Below are positions 25,800-34,593 of a stretch of DNA of 61,697 nt, piece by piece; the stretch's first letter is position 1, and each line of letters opens with the position of its first letter. Under the pieces are notes generated by a model, which made no database searches, had not been told where the DNA came from, and saw nothing but the letters and a program-made list of their open reading frames with translations. Origin of the DNA: Gammaproteobacteria bacterium (GTDB taxonomy: Bacteria > Pseudomonadota > Gammaproteobacteria > GCA-001735895); assembly GCA_029862125.1 (NCBI GenBank), contig JAOTXY010000012.1, forward strand, positions 1 through 61,697, given 5' to 3'. Made by a program: the position numbers and the translations under genes.

Positions 25800-27116
25800 A
25801 TGTCCGGGCCATTTCAAATCCTCGTTAACCGGTTACTCAAGGTTGAGCCCGAAGAAATCCGTTCGGCGGCGCTGTCGTTCCTGTTTGTTTTCATGTTAAT
25901 GACTGCTTACTACGTGCTAAGACCAGTACGTGACGCGATGTCAAGCGACTGGACCGATGCCGAGTTGAGCTGGCTGTGGACGCTGAACTTTTTCATTAGC
26001 GCCGGTGCCGTGTTGTTATATGGATTTGTCGTATCAAGGGTCAACCTGAAGCGGCTGGTACCGGGTGTTTACATCTTTTTTGCCGGATCTTTCCTGCTGT
26101 TCTATCTCGGTACCCGATGGTTTGATGACACCGGATTAATCGACAAAGCCTTCTACATATGGGTCAGTTTTTTCGCCCTGTTTCATGTCTCGGTTTTCTG
26201 GAGCTTCATGTCCGATATCTATTCCAGGTCGCAATCGAAAAGGCTGTTCGGTTTTTTCGGCGCGGGCGCAAGTATCGGCGCGGTAGTGGGCCCGTCTATT
26301 CCCGTTCTGCTGGGTGATATCGTTGGCGTTTATAACCTGTTATTCATCGCCGCACTGATACTTTTGCTGATAGTTCCAATCGTTTTGTTGCTTGATAAAA
26401 CGAGGAACGCTGAGCATCGCAATAAGGTCGCTGACACGGTCCCGGTTAAATCAATCGGTGAAGATTTCCTGGGCGGCTTCGTCGATTTTCTCAATCATCG
26501 CTTCCTGCTCGGGATCGGGCTGTTTATCCTGCTGTATACGATGATGAGCAGTTTCGTCTACTTCGAGTTGAAGAACGTCATGGTCGAGTACGATCGCGCA
26601 ACCCGCTCGCAGTACTGGGGAATGATGGACCTTGCTGTCAACTCGCTGGCCATATTAACCGCCCTGTTCGCCACCAGCCGCCTGGCGACCAAATTCGGGC
26701 TGGCCGTAACCCTGGCGCTGGTGCCGGTTATCATGATTTTTGGCTGGATTGCGGTCGCAATCGCCCCGGGACTGGCACTATTAATCGGCTTGCAGATCGT
26801 CCGCCGCGCTGGTAATTATGCAGTTACGCGGCCGGGGCGGGAAATGTTATTCACCGGGGTAGGCCGCGAAACCCGTTTTAAGACCAAACCGGTGATTGAT
26901 ATCGTGGTCTATCGAGGTGGCGACGTGTTGGCCGGATGGACTTATACCGGACTCGCCCAGGGTATCGGGCTTGGCCTCGGCGCAATCGCATTCATCGCCG
27001 CCCTGATAGCTCTGTGCTGGACCCTGGTTGCGATTTTTCTCGGTACCCGTTTTGAAAGAAAAAGTAACAGCACGGAGCCTTTGGACGAAGTGCTTGTGGA
27101 GACATCAAATGAGTAA
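25800..27116 (+). CDS. NTP/NDP-exchange-transporter-like MFS membrane protein
   Basis: 438 residues from ATG 25800, about 12 membrane helices. The N-terminal part 'AYYVLRPVRDAM' and 'SRVNLKRLVPGVYIFF' and the loop 'DIYSRSQSKRLFGFFGAGASIGAVVGP' are typical of the bacterial members related to ATP/ADP translocases (TlcC-like). These are widespread in free-living bacteria, with unknown solute. It overlaps the following aldo/keto reductase gene by 8 bp. Confidence 0.82.
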   Translation: MSGPFQILVNRLLKVEPEEIRSAALSFLFVFMLMTAYYVLRPVRDAMSSDWTDAELSWLWTLNFFISAGAVLLYGFVVSRVNLKRLVPGVYIFFAGSFLLFYLGTRWFDDTGLIDKAFYIWVSFFALFHVSVFWSFMSDIYSRSQSKRLFGFFGAGASIGAVVGPSIPVLLGDIVGVYNLLFIAALILLLIVPIVLLLDKTRNAEHRNKVADTVPVKSIGEDFLGGFVDFLNHRFLLGIGLFILLYTMMSSFVYFELKNVMVEYDRATRSQYWGMMDLAVNSLAILTALFATSRLATKFGLAVTLALVPVIMIFGWIAVAIAPGLALLIGLQIVRRAGNYAVTRPGREMLFTGVGRETRFKTKPVIDIVVYRGGDVLAGWTYTGLAQGIGLGLGAIAFIAALIALCWTLVAIFLGTRFERKSNSTEPLDEVLVETSNE

Positions 27117-28044
27117 AATCAAACACGGCTTAACTCGCCGCCATTTTCTAAAATCAACCGGCGCCGCATCGCTGCTGTGCTCGCTCGTACCCGGATACCT
27201 TGTCGCCGCAGATTCCGATGTCATCAAGAAAACGATCCCGTCCACCGGCGAACCTTTATCCGTGATCGGCGTGGGAACTTCGCGTACCTTTAACGTTGAC
27301 AGCAGTACTGCTGCGAATTCACCCCTGCTCGAGGTCATGCAGGCGTTTTTCGACAACGACGGCCAATTAATTGATTCGTCGCCGATGTATGGCAGTGCCG
27401 AAGCGGTAACCGGCGCGTTGTTAGATCGGATAAGCAATAAGCAGAACCTCTTCACCGCGACCAAGGTATGGACCAACGGTAAACGCGAGGGCATCGACCA
27501 GATGGAGCAGTCGATGCGGCGACTGGGCGTCGATAGAATTGACCTGATGCAGATACACAACCTGCGCGACTGGAAAACCCACATCGAAACATTGATCGAA
27601 TGGAAAGCCGAAGGCAAGATACGCTATATCGGCATTACGACCTCCCATGGTCGTGACCACAATGAACTTGAACAGGTCTTGCAGCAGTTACCGCTCGATT
27701 TTGTTCAATTCAGTTACAACATACTGGATCGGGAAGTCGAAAAGCGTTTGCTGCCGATTGCCTCTGAAAAGGGAATCGCAACCCTGATCAACCGTCCTTA
27801 TCAACGCGGCGGGCTGTTCCGTAAAGTTCGTGGTAAATCCTTACCCGAGTGGGCATCCGAGTTCGATTGCGCCAGTTGGGGCCAGTTTTTCCTGAAATTT
27901 ATAGTCTCGCATCCCGACGTTAGCTGCGTTATTCCGGCCACCTCGAAACTCAAGCACATGGCCGACAACATGGCTGCGGGATACGGGCGCCTGCCCGACG
28001 AGGCAACAAGAATGCGTATGATAAAAACTATCGAATCGATTTGA
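27109..28044 (+). CDS. Aldo/keto reductase with Tat signal peptide
   Basis: 311 residues from ATG 27109 (GGAG 8 nt upstream). The N-terminus has a twin-arginine signal 'LTRRHFLKSTGAASLLC' followed by a hydrophobic stretch, so the enzyme is exported folded, probably with bound NADP. The AKR core shows 'DSSPMYGSAE' (Asp and Tyr of the tetrad), 'TATKVW' (Lys), 'DLMQIHNL' (His) and 'GKIRYIGITTS'. Exported AKRs are found in bacteria but substrates are mostly unknown. It overlaps the transporter gene and is followed by a methyltransferase gene 23 bp on, forming a three-gene unit. Confidence 0.88.
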   Translation: MSKIKHGLTRRHFLKSTGAASLLCSLVPGYLVAADSDVIKKTIPSTGEPLSVIGVGTSRTFNVDSSTAANSPLLEVMQAFFDNDGQLIDSSPMYGSAEAVTGALLDRISNKQNLFTATKVWTNGKREGIDQMEQSMRRLGVDRIDLMQIHNLRDWKTHIETLIEWKAEGKIRYIGITTSHGRDHNELEQVLQQLPLDFVQFSYNILDREVEKRLLPIASEKGIATLINRPYQRGGLFRKVRGKSLPEWASEFDCASWGQFFLKFIVSHPDVSCVIPATSKLKHMADNMAAGYGRLPDEATRMRMIKTIESI

Positions 28045-28067
28045 TTGTTGCGGCAACGGAACAAAGA

Positions 28068-28733
28068 ATGAGTACAACAGGAGGCTGGGACTGGGACAAG
28101 GCATTGCAGGAGATGCCCGGGCGATGGACGCAGGTGGCGGACGAACTTTTCTCGTTCAGTCGTGAAATGCGCAATGGCGGTTGCCATTCGGTTTTCGATC
28201 TCGGATGCGGCGCAGGACGACACAGTGTATTTCTGGCGCAACAGGGGTTCGCGGTTAGCGCTGCCGATGTTTCACCCAGCGCGATCGAAAAAACGCGTTT
28301 AAACCTGCAACAGACGGGAACTGATGCAACCCTGTATCAGATCGACATGACCGAGTGGCCATTTAACGATGGGCAATTCGATGCGGTGGTCGCGTTTAAT
28401 ATCGTCTATCACGCACAGCGAGCTGAAGTCGAAACCGTACTCGAACAGATCAATCGAGTACTGAGTCCAGGGGGGCTAATTTTCATCACTTTCAAATCAA
28501 TCCTGGACGCTCAATGCGGCTATGGGGAACAGCTGGCACCATTCACCTGGGCACCGACCTCGGGTCTCGAGAAAGGCATTGCTCACTATTACGTCGATGA
28601 AGCCGAGGCCAGACGATTAATGCAGGACTTTGATTTGATTTCGATGGTACACAAACAGGAGCTGCCGGTACCTGGCCAAAGCGAAAGGCACCGGGCACAC
28701 TGGGTAATCCGGGCTAGAAAAAGCTTTGAATGA
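28068..28733 (+). CDS. SAM-dependent class I methyltransferase
   Basis: 221 residues from ATG 28068; a TTG start 9 codons earlier is also possible. The SAM-binding motif I is 'VFDLGCGAGRHSVFLAQQG', motif II 'AADVSPSAIEKTR', then 'FDAVVAFNIVYH' and 'VLSPGGLIFITFKS'. Methyltransf_11/25-like, similar to proteins annotated as tellurite-resistance TehB or small-molecule methyltransferases; substrate unknown. Last gene of the three-gene unit with the transporter and exported AKR. Confidence 0.85.
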   Translation: MSTTGGWDWDKALQEMPGRWTQVADELFSFSREMRNGGCHSVFDLGCGAGRHSVFLAQQGFAVSAADVSPSAIEKTRLNLQQTGTDATLYQIDMTEWPFNDGQFDAVVAFNIVYHAQRAEVETVLEQINRVLSPGGLIFITFKSILDAQCGYGEQLAPFTWAPTSGLEKGIAHYYVDEAEARRLMQDFDLISMVHKQELPVPGQSERHRAHWVIRARKSFE

Positions 28734-28804
28734 GGATACTAGAGCGTTACTTTGGCGAGAGATCGAAACTCATTTCGGGTGATCACTCCCTGTTTTCCCT
28801 GTGG

Positions 28805-29425
28805 CTATTTGCGCAGTGTGATCGGCGTGTTCGCCCAGACCACCACGGCTTCTTCGGTCGACGAAGGATTGGCATAACGATGCTGTAGATTGCTTTTGAA
28901 AGAGAAGCTGTCCCCGGCATCGAGCAGAAACTGCTGGCGGTCAATGGTGAGTTCGAGCGTGCCGGACAACACTAGCCCAGCTTCTTCACCGTCATGATCA
29001 TAGCTGTCATCGCCGGTCGATGCACCAGGTTCGTAGCGCGATATACCAAGCGCAAGCTCGCCGTTCAGATTGGCCGATAGCAACGAGTCATGCAGGCCGA
29101 GATACTCGGTACCACTGATTTCCGAATAGGTTAGCCGACGCCGGTTCTGCTGACGCACGATATATTCCCGCTCTTTCGAAGAACCCGCTGGATCATCCGG
29201 GAAAAACCAGCCGATATGGATCGACAAAGCTTCGGAAATGTCTTGCAGGGCCGCTACCGATGGTTTGGTCAGGTTGCGCTCGACCTGGCTCAGAAATCCA
29301 ACTGATTTGCCGGTTGCCAGCGCCAGTTGCTGCAGCGTAATGCCGCGTACTTTACGTAACTGCCTGATTTCACTACCGAGGTCTGATAAAACATGGTCCT
29401 GCGTAAGTGCCTTATTTGCCGCCAT
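28805..29425 (-). CDS. XRE-family regulator with cupin domain (second copy type)
   Basis: 206 residues: HTH at about residues 16-72 ('GKSVGFLSQVERNLTKPS') and a cupin sensor at about 125-203 ('DHDGEEAGLVLSGTLEL', 'LDAGDSFSFKSNLQHRYANP'). It starts directly at the end of the flavin oxidoreductase gene upstream on the same strand, so both are one transcript. Regulators of this build often control amine or betaine catabolism. The likely target is the divergent promoter at 31376-31466 (inference). Confidence 0.87.
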   Translation of the reverse strand: MAANKALTQDHVLSDLGSEIRQLRKVRGITLQQLALATGKSVGFLSQVERNLTKPSVAALQDISEALSIHIGWFFPDDPAGSSKEREYIVRQQNRRRLTYSEISGTEYLGLHDSLLSANLNGELALGISRYEPGASTGDDSYDHDGEEAGLVLSGTLELTIDRQQFLLDAGDSFSFKSNLQHRYANPSSTEEAVVVWANTPITLRK

Positions 29426-31375
29426 TTAAATGCTCCATCCCAGTTGCAGGCCTTCGAGTACGGCCTCTTCAACGGTGCGCGGTGAGACCGCGTCACCAAC
29501 ACGCCATACCGTCAAACCCTCGATTGCTTCAATCCAGTCACAGTCGCGGTTGGCCTGTGACGCATAACAACTGACGATCGTATCGACACCCTCGCAGACG
29601 ATGGCTTCGCCGCCGGTCATATGCTGGAAAAAAACGCTGCCGTCTACGCCACCATAAAATCGCGCATAGGGGATCATCTCTACTCCGAGCTGGTGTAATA
29701 CGCCGATCCACTGATCACGCACGATCGCTTGGATCGATTCACCAGCAACACAGCCACTCGATAGCAGGCGTACGTAATGCCCCGCACGCGCGAGTTTTTC
29801 TGCGACGCCGAGCCCTGCCCAGTCACAGGACCAGTCCGCGATTACCACGTTATTGCCGGGTTTCACGTCCCCGCGAATGACCGACCAGGCGTCGATAATT
29901 TCGATGCCCTCCACTTCGACCTCGGGTAACCGGGTATCGGCGCCGGTCGCAATAACGACATGATCCGGCGCGATGTCACGTAGCGCGGAATCATCGATCT
30001 GCGAATTCAATACCACACTAACTCTCGCTTGCCTGAGCTCCTGCTCCAGGTTGGTGGTGACACCGCCGAACTCGGCACGACCGGGTAAAGCCTCGGCGAG
30101 GTTTACCTGCCCGCCCAGGCGCGCGTTTTTTTCATGCAGCTCGACCTGGTGGCCGCGCTCGGCCGCAGTCACTGCAGCTTTCATACCTGCCGGGCCACCA
30201 CCGATCACGAGAATTTTTTTGGTAACCCCAGCCTGCTCCATTTCCCCCAGTTTCCGTTCACGACCGCTCACCGGATTCTGGATACAGGACACCGGGAAAT
30301 GCGCCAGGCGATGGCCCACACAGGCCTGGTTACAGCCGACGCAGGCACGGATGTCGTCGGCATTGCCGGTTGCCATCTTGTTGACGAATTCGGGATCGGC
30401 GATTAAGGCCCGCGCGAGGCCGACCATGTCCGCCTTGCCCGTGGTTAGAACTTCATCGGCCAGTTGAGGCTGGTTAATCCTGCCAGCCACCAGTACCGGT
30501 TTGGTTACCGCCTGTTTCAGTTGAGCAGCGTCGTCGGCGACAAATCCCTGCGCCACGGACATCGGCGGGAATACGTGAATCCAGCCATCGGGTGCGGCGG
30601 ATGAACCGGATATCACGCTGAAATAATCGACATGCCCATCGGCTTCCAGGATTTGACAAATCTCGATCATATCCAGGGCGGGCAACCCCTTGTCAGTTTT
30701 CTCATCGAGGGTTACGCGCACCCCCAGTGTCTTGCCCGGGCCGATTCGGGCACGGCTATGGGAAATGATCTCACGTAGAAATCGCATGCGACCCTCGGCA
30801 TCGCCGCCGAATTCATCGTCGCGGCGATTGGTCTCGGGATTAAGAAATTGCGGAATCAGGTAACCCATGCTGGCGAGTATCTCGACTCCGTCCAGGTCTG
30901 CCTGAGCAAGACGTTCGGCGGCATCGGCATAACTCTCGATAAATTCCCACACCATTTCGTTGGACATCGGCACCGGCACCACGCGGTAGCGTTCGTCGGG
31001 CACATCGGAGGCCGAATAACTCAGGGGTCTCGAGCCATCATGGCTGAGTCGAACTCCTCGCCCGGCATGGAACAGTTGCCCGAATACCGGTGTTCCTTCG
31101 GCGCGGCAACTCTGCGCAAGTCGGTTCAATCCTTCGATGATTCGATCGCTGCCGGCATAAAGAAACGACTCTTCAAATCCATAACTCGGATGCACCGTCA
31201 TCCCTTCCATAATGATCAACCCGACGCCACCACGCGCGCGACTCCTGTGGTAGGCAATCAGGTCATCGGTAACGACACCCTGGTGACTCAACGAGGTCCC
31301 ATGAGGCGGGTTGAAAATTCGGTTGCGAACCCGGATCGGGCCCAGGTCCAGCGGCTGCAGCAGTTGCTCGTACAT
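29426..31375 (-). CDS. Old-yellow-enzyme / NAD(P)-FAD flavoprotein, N-methylproline demethylase (StcD)-like
   Basis: 649 residues in three parts. An FMN TIM barrel spans about 1-340 ('RVRNRIFNPPHGTSLS', 'QLFHAGRGVRLSH', 'EILASMGYLIPQFLNPETN'). A [4Fe-4S] Cys cluster is 'CVGCNQACVGH' with a later Cys in 'VSCIQNP'. An FAD/NAD domain starts at about 378 ('ILVIGGGPAGMKAAVTAAERGH'). This is the 2,4-dienoyl-CoA reductase / TMA dehydrogenase architecture. The divergent partner is a Rieske oxygenase of the quaternary-amine demethylase type. In stachydrine (proline betaine) use, a Rieske enzyme removes the first methyl group and an enzyme of this type the second. That pairing is the main reason for the call; other N-methyl amino acids are equally possible. 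Confidence 0.75.
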   Translation of the reverse strand: MYEQLLQPLDLGPIRVRNRIFNPPHGTSLSHQGVVTDDLIAYHRSRARGGVGLIIMEGMTVHPSYGFEESFLYAGSDRIIEGLNRLAQSCRAEGTPVFGQLFHAGRGVRLSHDGSRPLSYSASDVPDERYRVVPVPMSNEMVWEFIESYADAAERLAQADLDGVEILASMGYLIPQFLNPETNRRDDEFGGDAEGRMRFLREIISHSRARIGPGKTLGVRVTLDEKTDKGLPALDMIEICQILEADGHVDYFSVISGSSAAPDGWIHVFPPMSVAQGFVADDAAQLKQAVTKPVLVAGRINQPQLADEVLTTGKADMVGLARALIADPEFVNKMATGNADDIRACVGCNQACVGHRLAHFPVSCIQNPVSGRERKLGEMEQAGVTKKILVIGGGPAGMKAAVTAAERGHQVELHEKNARLGGQVNLAEALPGRAEFGGVTTNLEQELRQARVSVVLNSQIDDSALRDIAPDHVVIATGADTRLPEVEVEGIEIIDAWSVIRGDVKPGNNVVIADWSCDWAGLGVAEKLARAGHYVRLLSSGCVAGESIQAIVRDQWIGVLHQLGVEMIPYARFYGGVDGSVFFQHMTGGEAIVCEGVDTIVSCYASQANRDCDWIEAIEGLTVWRVGDAVSPRTVEEAVLEGLQLGWSI

Positions 31376-31406
31376 AAACCGGTTCGGGTAGAAAACGCTT
31401 GATAAA

Positions 31407-31432
31407 ATGAAAAATTATCATTAAATTTTCAT
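31407..31432. promoter_or_regulatory. Inverted repeat in the Rieske/flavoprotein divergent promoter
   Basis: ATGAAAA (31407-31413) and TTTTCAT (31426-31432) form a dyad with extra partial symmetry between them, in a 91-bp A/T-rich gap. A regulator-binding site for the co-located XRE-cupin protein is plausible. Confidence 0.35.
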
Positions 31433-31466
31433 AGATGCAAAATTACTGCTTATATTTTTCACTTCT

Positions 31467-32642
31467 ATGCCCAGATTGAGCGCCGCGCAACAACAGGTTC
31501 AGAACAATTTTCTGCAACAGGTGCACGATGGGCGCCTCGACAAATCGGTCGCCGAAGGCTCGGGATTGCCCAACCTCGCCTATACCTGCCCTGACTTCTA
31601 CGCACTGGAACAACAGACCGTGTTTCGCGATAACTGGGTATTTGCCGGGTTCGCACACCAGCTTGCCCGGGTTGGCGATATGCTGCCGGTCGAGGTCGCC
31701 GGGCAACCGGTGGTGCTGGTGATGACCGAGGACAACGGTATTCTCGCTTTTCATAACGTCTGTCGTCATCGCGGCGCCAAGCTGGTTACCGAAACCCGTA
31801 ACAGCAAGAAATTTGTATGCCCTAATCACTCCTGGAGTTACAGTCTTTGCGGCAAGTTGATCGCGCGCCCGCATTTTCTCGGCGGCGAACAGCACGATAT
31901 CAATAAGTCGGAATGTCACCGCGCCGACCTGGTCGAAATTCGGTGCGTTACCTGGCATGACTGGGTTTTTGTCAACTTGAGTGGCGATGCAGGCGATTTT
32001 GCTACCCGTATCGAACCCATCACCCGAAAACTCGAAGGCTATGACCTGAGTGACATGGTTTTCAGTGAATCACTGGAGTTTGAAATCAATGCCAACTGGA
32101 AACTACCGATCGAGAATTTCATCGAGCCCTACCACGTATTCTCCTGTCACCCCTGGTTAAACGATTTCGTCGGTATGGATGAGCGCGAGGCACCGACTTT
32201 CGATAAAAAAGTGTTGTTATGCGGTTACCAGTTTCAAAATACCGATCCCGCCCGCGGCGGCGAATTACCCTGGTTTCCGAACCTGCCCGCCGAGAAGCAA
32301 AATCGTGGCGACTGGTTCGTGCTGTTCCCGAACTTTGCCTTCGAAATATTCCCGGATCAGGTTGACGTGTTTATTGCCTGGCCGCAGGCAGCTGAAAAAT
32401 GCCGCGAGACGATCGCGCTATATTTTGTCGGCGAAGCTGCGACGGCCGACAAATACAGTGCTGCCCGGGCACACGTCGTCAACAACTGGAATGATCTCAA
32501 CCACGAAGACATCGGCATTATCGAGCGCATGCAAAAAGGCCGCCGCTCTGAAGGATTTGACGGCGGCGTACTGTCCCCTTACTGGGATCCGGTGCAGCAG
32601 CATTACGCGAAACTGGTTGCCGAGTCTATTGGCGCACCCTGA
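31467..32642 (+). CDS. Rieske non-heme iron oxygenase, quaternary-amine demethylase type (GbcA/Stc2-like)
   Basis: 391 residues. Rieske [2Fe-2S] ligands: 'CRHRG' and 'CPNHSWSY' (about residues 99-120). Mononuclear iron site: 'NWKLPIENFIEPYHVFSCHPW' region (two His at about 218 and 223) and the later Asp in 'NDLNHEDIGIIERMQKG'. The 'E-D-x-x-x-x-E-x-x-Q-x-G' end is typical of the glycine betaine, carnitine and stachydrine monooxygenase group, which removes an N-methyl group as formaldehyde. A reductase partner gene is not next to it. The divergent StcD-like flavoprotein gene makes a two-step betaine demethylation path likely. Substrate is inferred, not proven. Confidence 0.85.
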   Translation: MPRLSAAQQQVQNNFLQQVHDGRLDKSVAEGSGLPNLAYTCPDFYALEQQTVFRDNWVFAGFAHQLARVGDMLPVEVAGQPVVLVMTEDNGILAFHNVCRHRGAKLVTETRNSKKFVCPNHSWSYSLCGKLIARPHFLGGEQHDINKSECHRADLVEIRCVTWHDWVFVNLSGDAGDFATRIEPITRKLEGYDLSDMVFSESLEFEINANWKLPIENFIEPYHVFSCHPWLNDFVGMDEREAPTFDKKVLLCGYQFQNTDPARGGELPWFPNLPAEKQNRGDWFVLFPNFAFEIFPDQVDVFIAWPQAAEKCRETIALYFVGEAATADKYSAARAHVVNNWNDLNHEDIGIIERMQKGRRSEGFDGGVLSPYWDPVQQHYAKLVAESIGAP

Positions 32643-32728
32643 GAATTCTGGAAATTGGACGTGGCCACTCTTCAAACCTCTTCACGTTTCCTAATGAAAC
32701 TATGCTCGGAGAGCTTAGGTTCGCTGGG

Positions 32729-33511
32729 CTAGAATCTCAGGGAAAGGCACGACATCCCGCCATCCAGCCTGGCGCACTCGCTATTGTTTATTTCGCGCAC
32801 CTCGTAACCCGCCTCAAGCAGACGATCTCGAGTTCCGGTGAACCCGGCCGGCATCAGCACAAGACGGTTGTAGCGGATCGTATTTGCGGCGGCTTCCTCG
32901 CCTTCACAGGTATGGATCACATGATAATTCTCAAAGCAGCCTGAGGCATCCAGGCGCCTGGTCGACAGAATCGTTTCCGCATCCAGCAGCGAGCAATCCG
33001 TTTTGAAATGCAACACACCCTCGGGCGTCATCACTTCGCGCAGCTGGTAACCGAACTGACCGACAATTTCCGCAAGCTCCGTGACGCCGGCTTTATCGGT
33101 TCGGGCAGAGCGCCCCACCAGGATTTCTGTTGAAGTGGTGAGAATATCACCCCCTTCGATAAAACCGGGCCCTTTAATTTCAAGCACCTGGTCGTACACA
33201 TCGCGCAATACCGGGGCTATTTCGCCGACTTCCCCGAGGCGAGACAGTGCGCCCGGGCGCATCAGGATGGCGACTTCAGGCAGGCAAAGCGCGACGTCCT
33301 CGACAAAAACGGAATCCGGATAGGCCTCGACTGCGGGCAATTCAGTCACACTGGCACCTGCCTCTTTCAGAGTCGCAACATAGTGCGCGTGATCCCTGAG
33401 CATTTGAGCATGATCCGGGTTGCCAAGATCCTCCGCCCTTAAACCATTGACAATACTGTGTGCGGGCAGCCGGGTGATGGCACGAGTAAATTCGTACGAA
33501 AATTCGGTCAA
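32729..33511 (-). CDS. Dimethylarginine dimethylaminohydrolase (DDAH)
   Basis: 260 residues, TTG start 9 nt after GGAG. Full-length similarity in pattern to bacterial DDAH: 'AHSIVNGLRAEDLGNPDHAQ', 'FPDSVFVED'-type 'YPDSVFVEDVALC', catalytic Glu in 'GFIEGGDIL', His in 'LHFKTDCSLLD' and the nucleophile Cys in the C-terminal 'GGMSCLSLRF'. DDAH turns asymmetric dimethylarginine into citrulline and dimethylamine; relatives include arginine deiminase. Release of dimethylamine fits the surrounding amine-oxidation genes. It is followed in the same direction as the PanB-like gene upstream (41 bp), so probably one transcript. Confidence 0.92.
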   Translation of the reverse strand: MTEFSYEFTRAITRLPAHSIVNGLRAEDLGNPDHAQMLRDHAHYVATLKEAGASVTELPAVEAYPDSVFVEDVALCLPEVAILMRPGALSRLGEVGEIAPVLRDVYDQVLEIKGPGFIEGGDILTTSTEILVGRSARTDKAGVTELAEIVGQFGYQLREVMTPEGVLHFKTDCSLLDAETILSTRRLDASGCFENYHVIHTCEGEEAAANTIRYNRLVLMPAGFTGTRDRLLEAGYEVREINNSECARLDGGMSCLSLRF

Positions 33512-33552
33512 AATTTAGTTCTCCGTTCTGGTCAGCTAAAAACTTGCAGGGA

Positions 33553-34377
33553 CTAGAGCTTGTCGAGCGCTTCGAGTAATTTCTCTTCCTCACCCGCGTG
33601 CATCATGATCGATTGCTCGGGATAGGGAAAGCGCATCGCGGTCGATTCGGCGTGAAACTTTTTCAATGCCGCCACGCGTTCGTCGTATAGTTTCTGGTGC
33701 AGCGGCGTTAGATCACCAAACGCATGCGCGTGTTTGGGTGGGGATTCGGACTCGCCGCAAATATCCGACATGAAAAGAAAAATGGCATCGCCGGCATTGC
33801 CGGAGCCCAGCGAGAAGGTAACGATCGATGTTTTCTCATTCAAATGTCGCAGCGTCTCCTCGGCAACACATTCGATTTCAACCGCGAAGCACCCGGCATC
33901 CTCGTAGCGTTTGAAAGTTCGATAAATCTGCATCGCTTCTTCAGCGGTGCGCCCGTAGGCCCGCAGTCCACCCGACCAGACGCTAAAGGTTGGCACCAGC
34001 CCCATGTGGCCCTGCACCGGAATGCCCTCTTTGGCCAGCATCTCGACGATATCGTAACTGCGCAGGGTGTAGTACATGTCAGCACCCTGCTCCATGCAGC
34101 GAATCGCTGCGCGCAGAATTTCATCGGGGGTTGCATACTGCGACCAGGTCATCGCGGTTCCCATGAAATGAGTCGGCGCAAGCTCGCGAGCAACCTCCAT
34201 CTGGCTGTCCCAAACGGTCAGCAAATCGATACCTGCATCAACGCAGGCCCTGATTTCAACCTCGTTACCGGGATTACACATGGTCAATCGTCTGCCTGAA
34301 CCCTTCAGCGCACGCAGGTCGTCGATGGTGTAGTTTCGCTGTGCCGGTTTACGACCAAAGGTATAAGTGTCCTTCAT
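33553..34377 (-). CDS. Divergent ketopantoate hydroxymethyltransferase (PanB)-like protein
   Basis: 274 residues. The order of conserved blocks is that of PanB/PEP-mutase-like barrels: 'LTMCNPGNEVEIRACVDAGIDLLTVWDSQ' region (metal Asp), 'TPDEILRAAIRCMEQGAD', 'GIPVQGHMGLVPTFSVWSGG', 'RYEDAGCFAVEIECV' and 'FSLGSGNAGDAIFLFMSDICG'. Several PanB hallmarks are altered (for example the usual G-I-G-A-G becomes G-S-G-N-A), so it is likely a paralogue with another substrate. PanB uses methylene-THF as hydroxymethyl donor. Together with DDAH on the same strand this could handle a C1 unit from amine breakdown, but that is inference. Confidence 0.7.
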   Translation of the reverse strand: MKDTYTFGRKPAQRNYTIDDLRALKGSGRRLTMCNPGNEVEIRACVDAGIDLLTVWDSQMEVARELAPTHFMGTAMTWSQYATPDEILRAAIRCMEQGADMYYTLRSYDIVEMLAKEGIPVQGHMGLVPTFSVWSGGLRAYGRTAEEAMQIYRTFKRYEDAGCFAVEIECVAEETLRHLNEKTSIVTFSLGSGNAGDAIFLFMSDICGESESPPKHAHAFGDLTPLHQKLYDERVAALKKFHAESTAMRFPYPEQSIMMHAGEEEKLLEALDKL

Positions 34378-34593
34378 TTACTAAGCCACCCTGGTTATCG
34401 ACAAATTTAGCCAGTGCCGCCTTTAGAGGCATACAATTGGCACTTGAATGAGAAACCCTCGATCGAGATTGTAACGACAAAGTCACTATCATCAAGTTGA
34501 ATTAGTTAGGGCTAAGCATAGTCACTTCCCGCTAGTCGTCGCTTTTTGTGAGGTATGAGTGATAGTCTAGCGGCTAGAATCAGGAGTCTTCAC

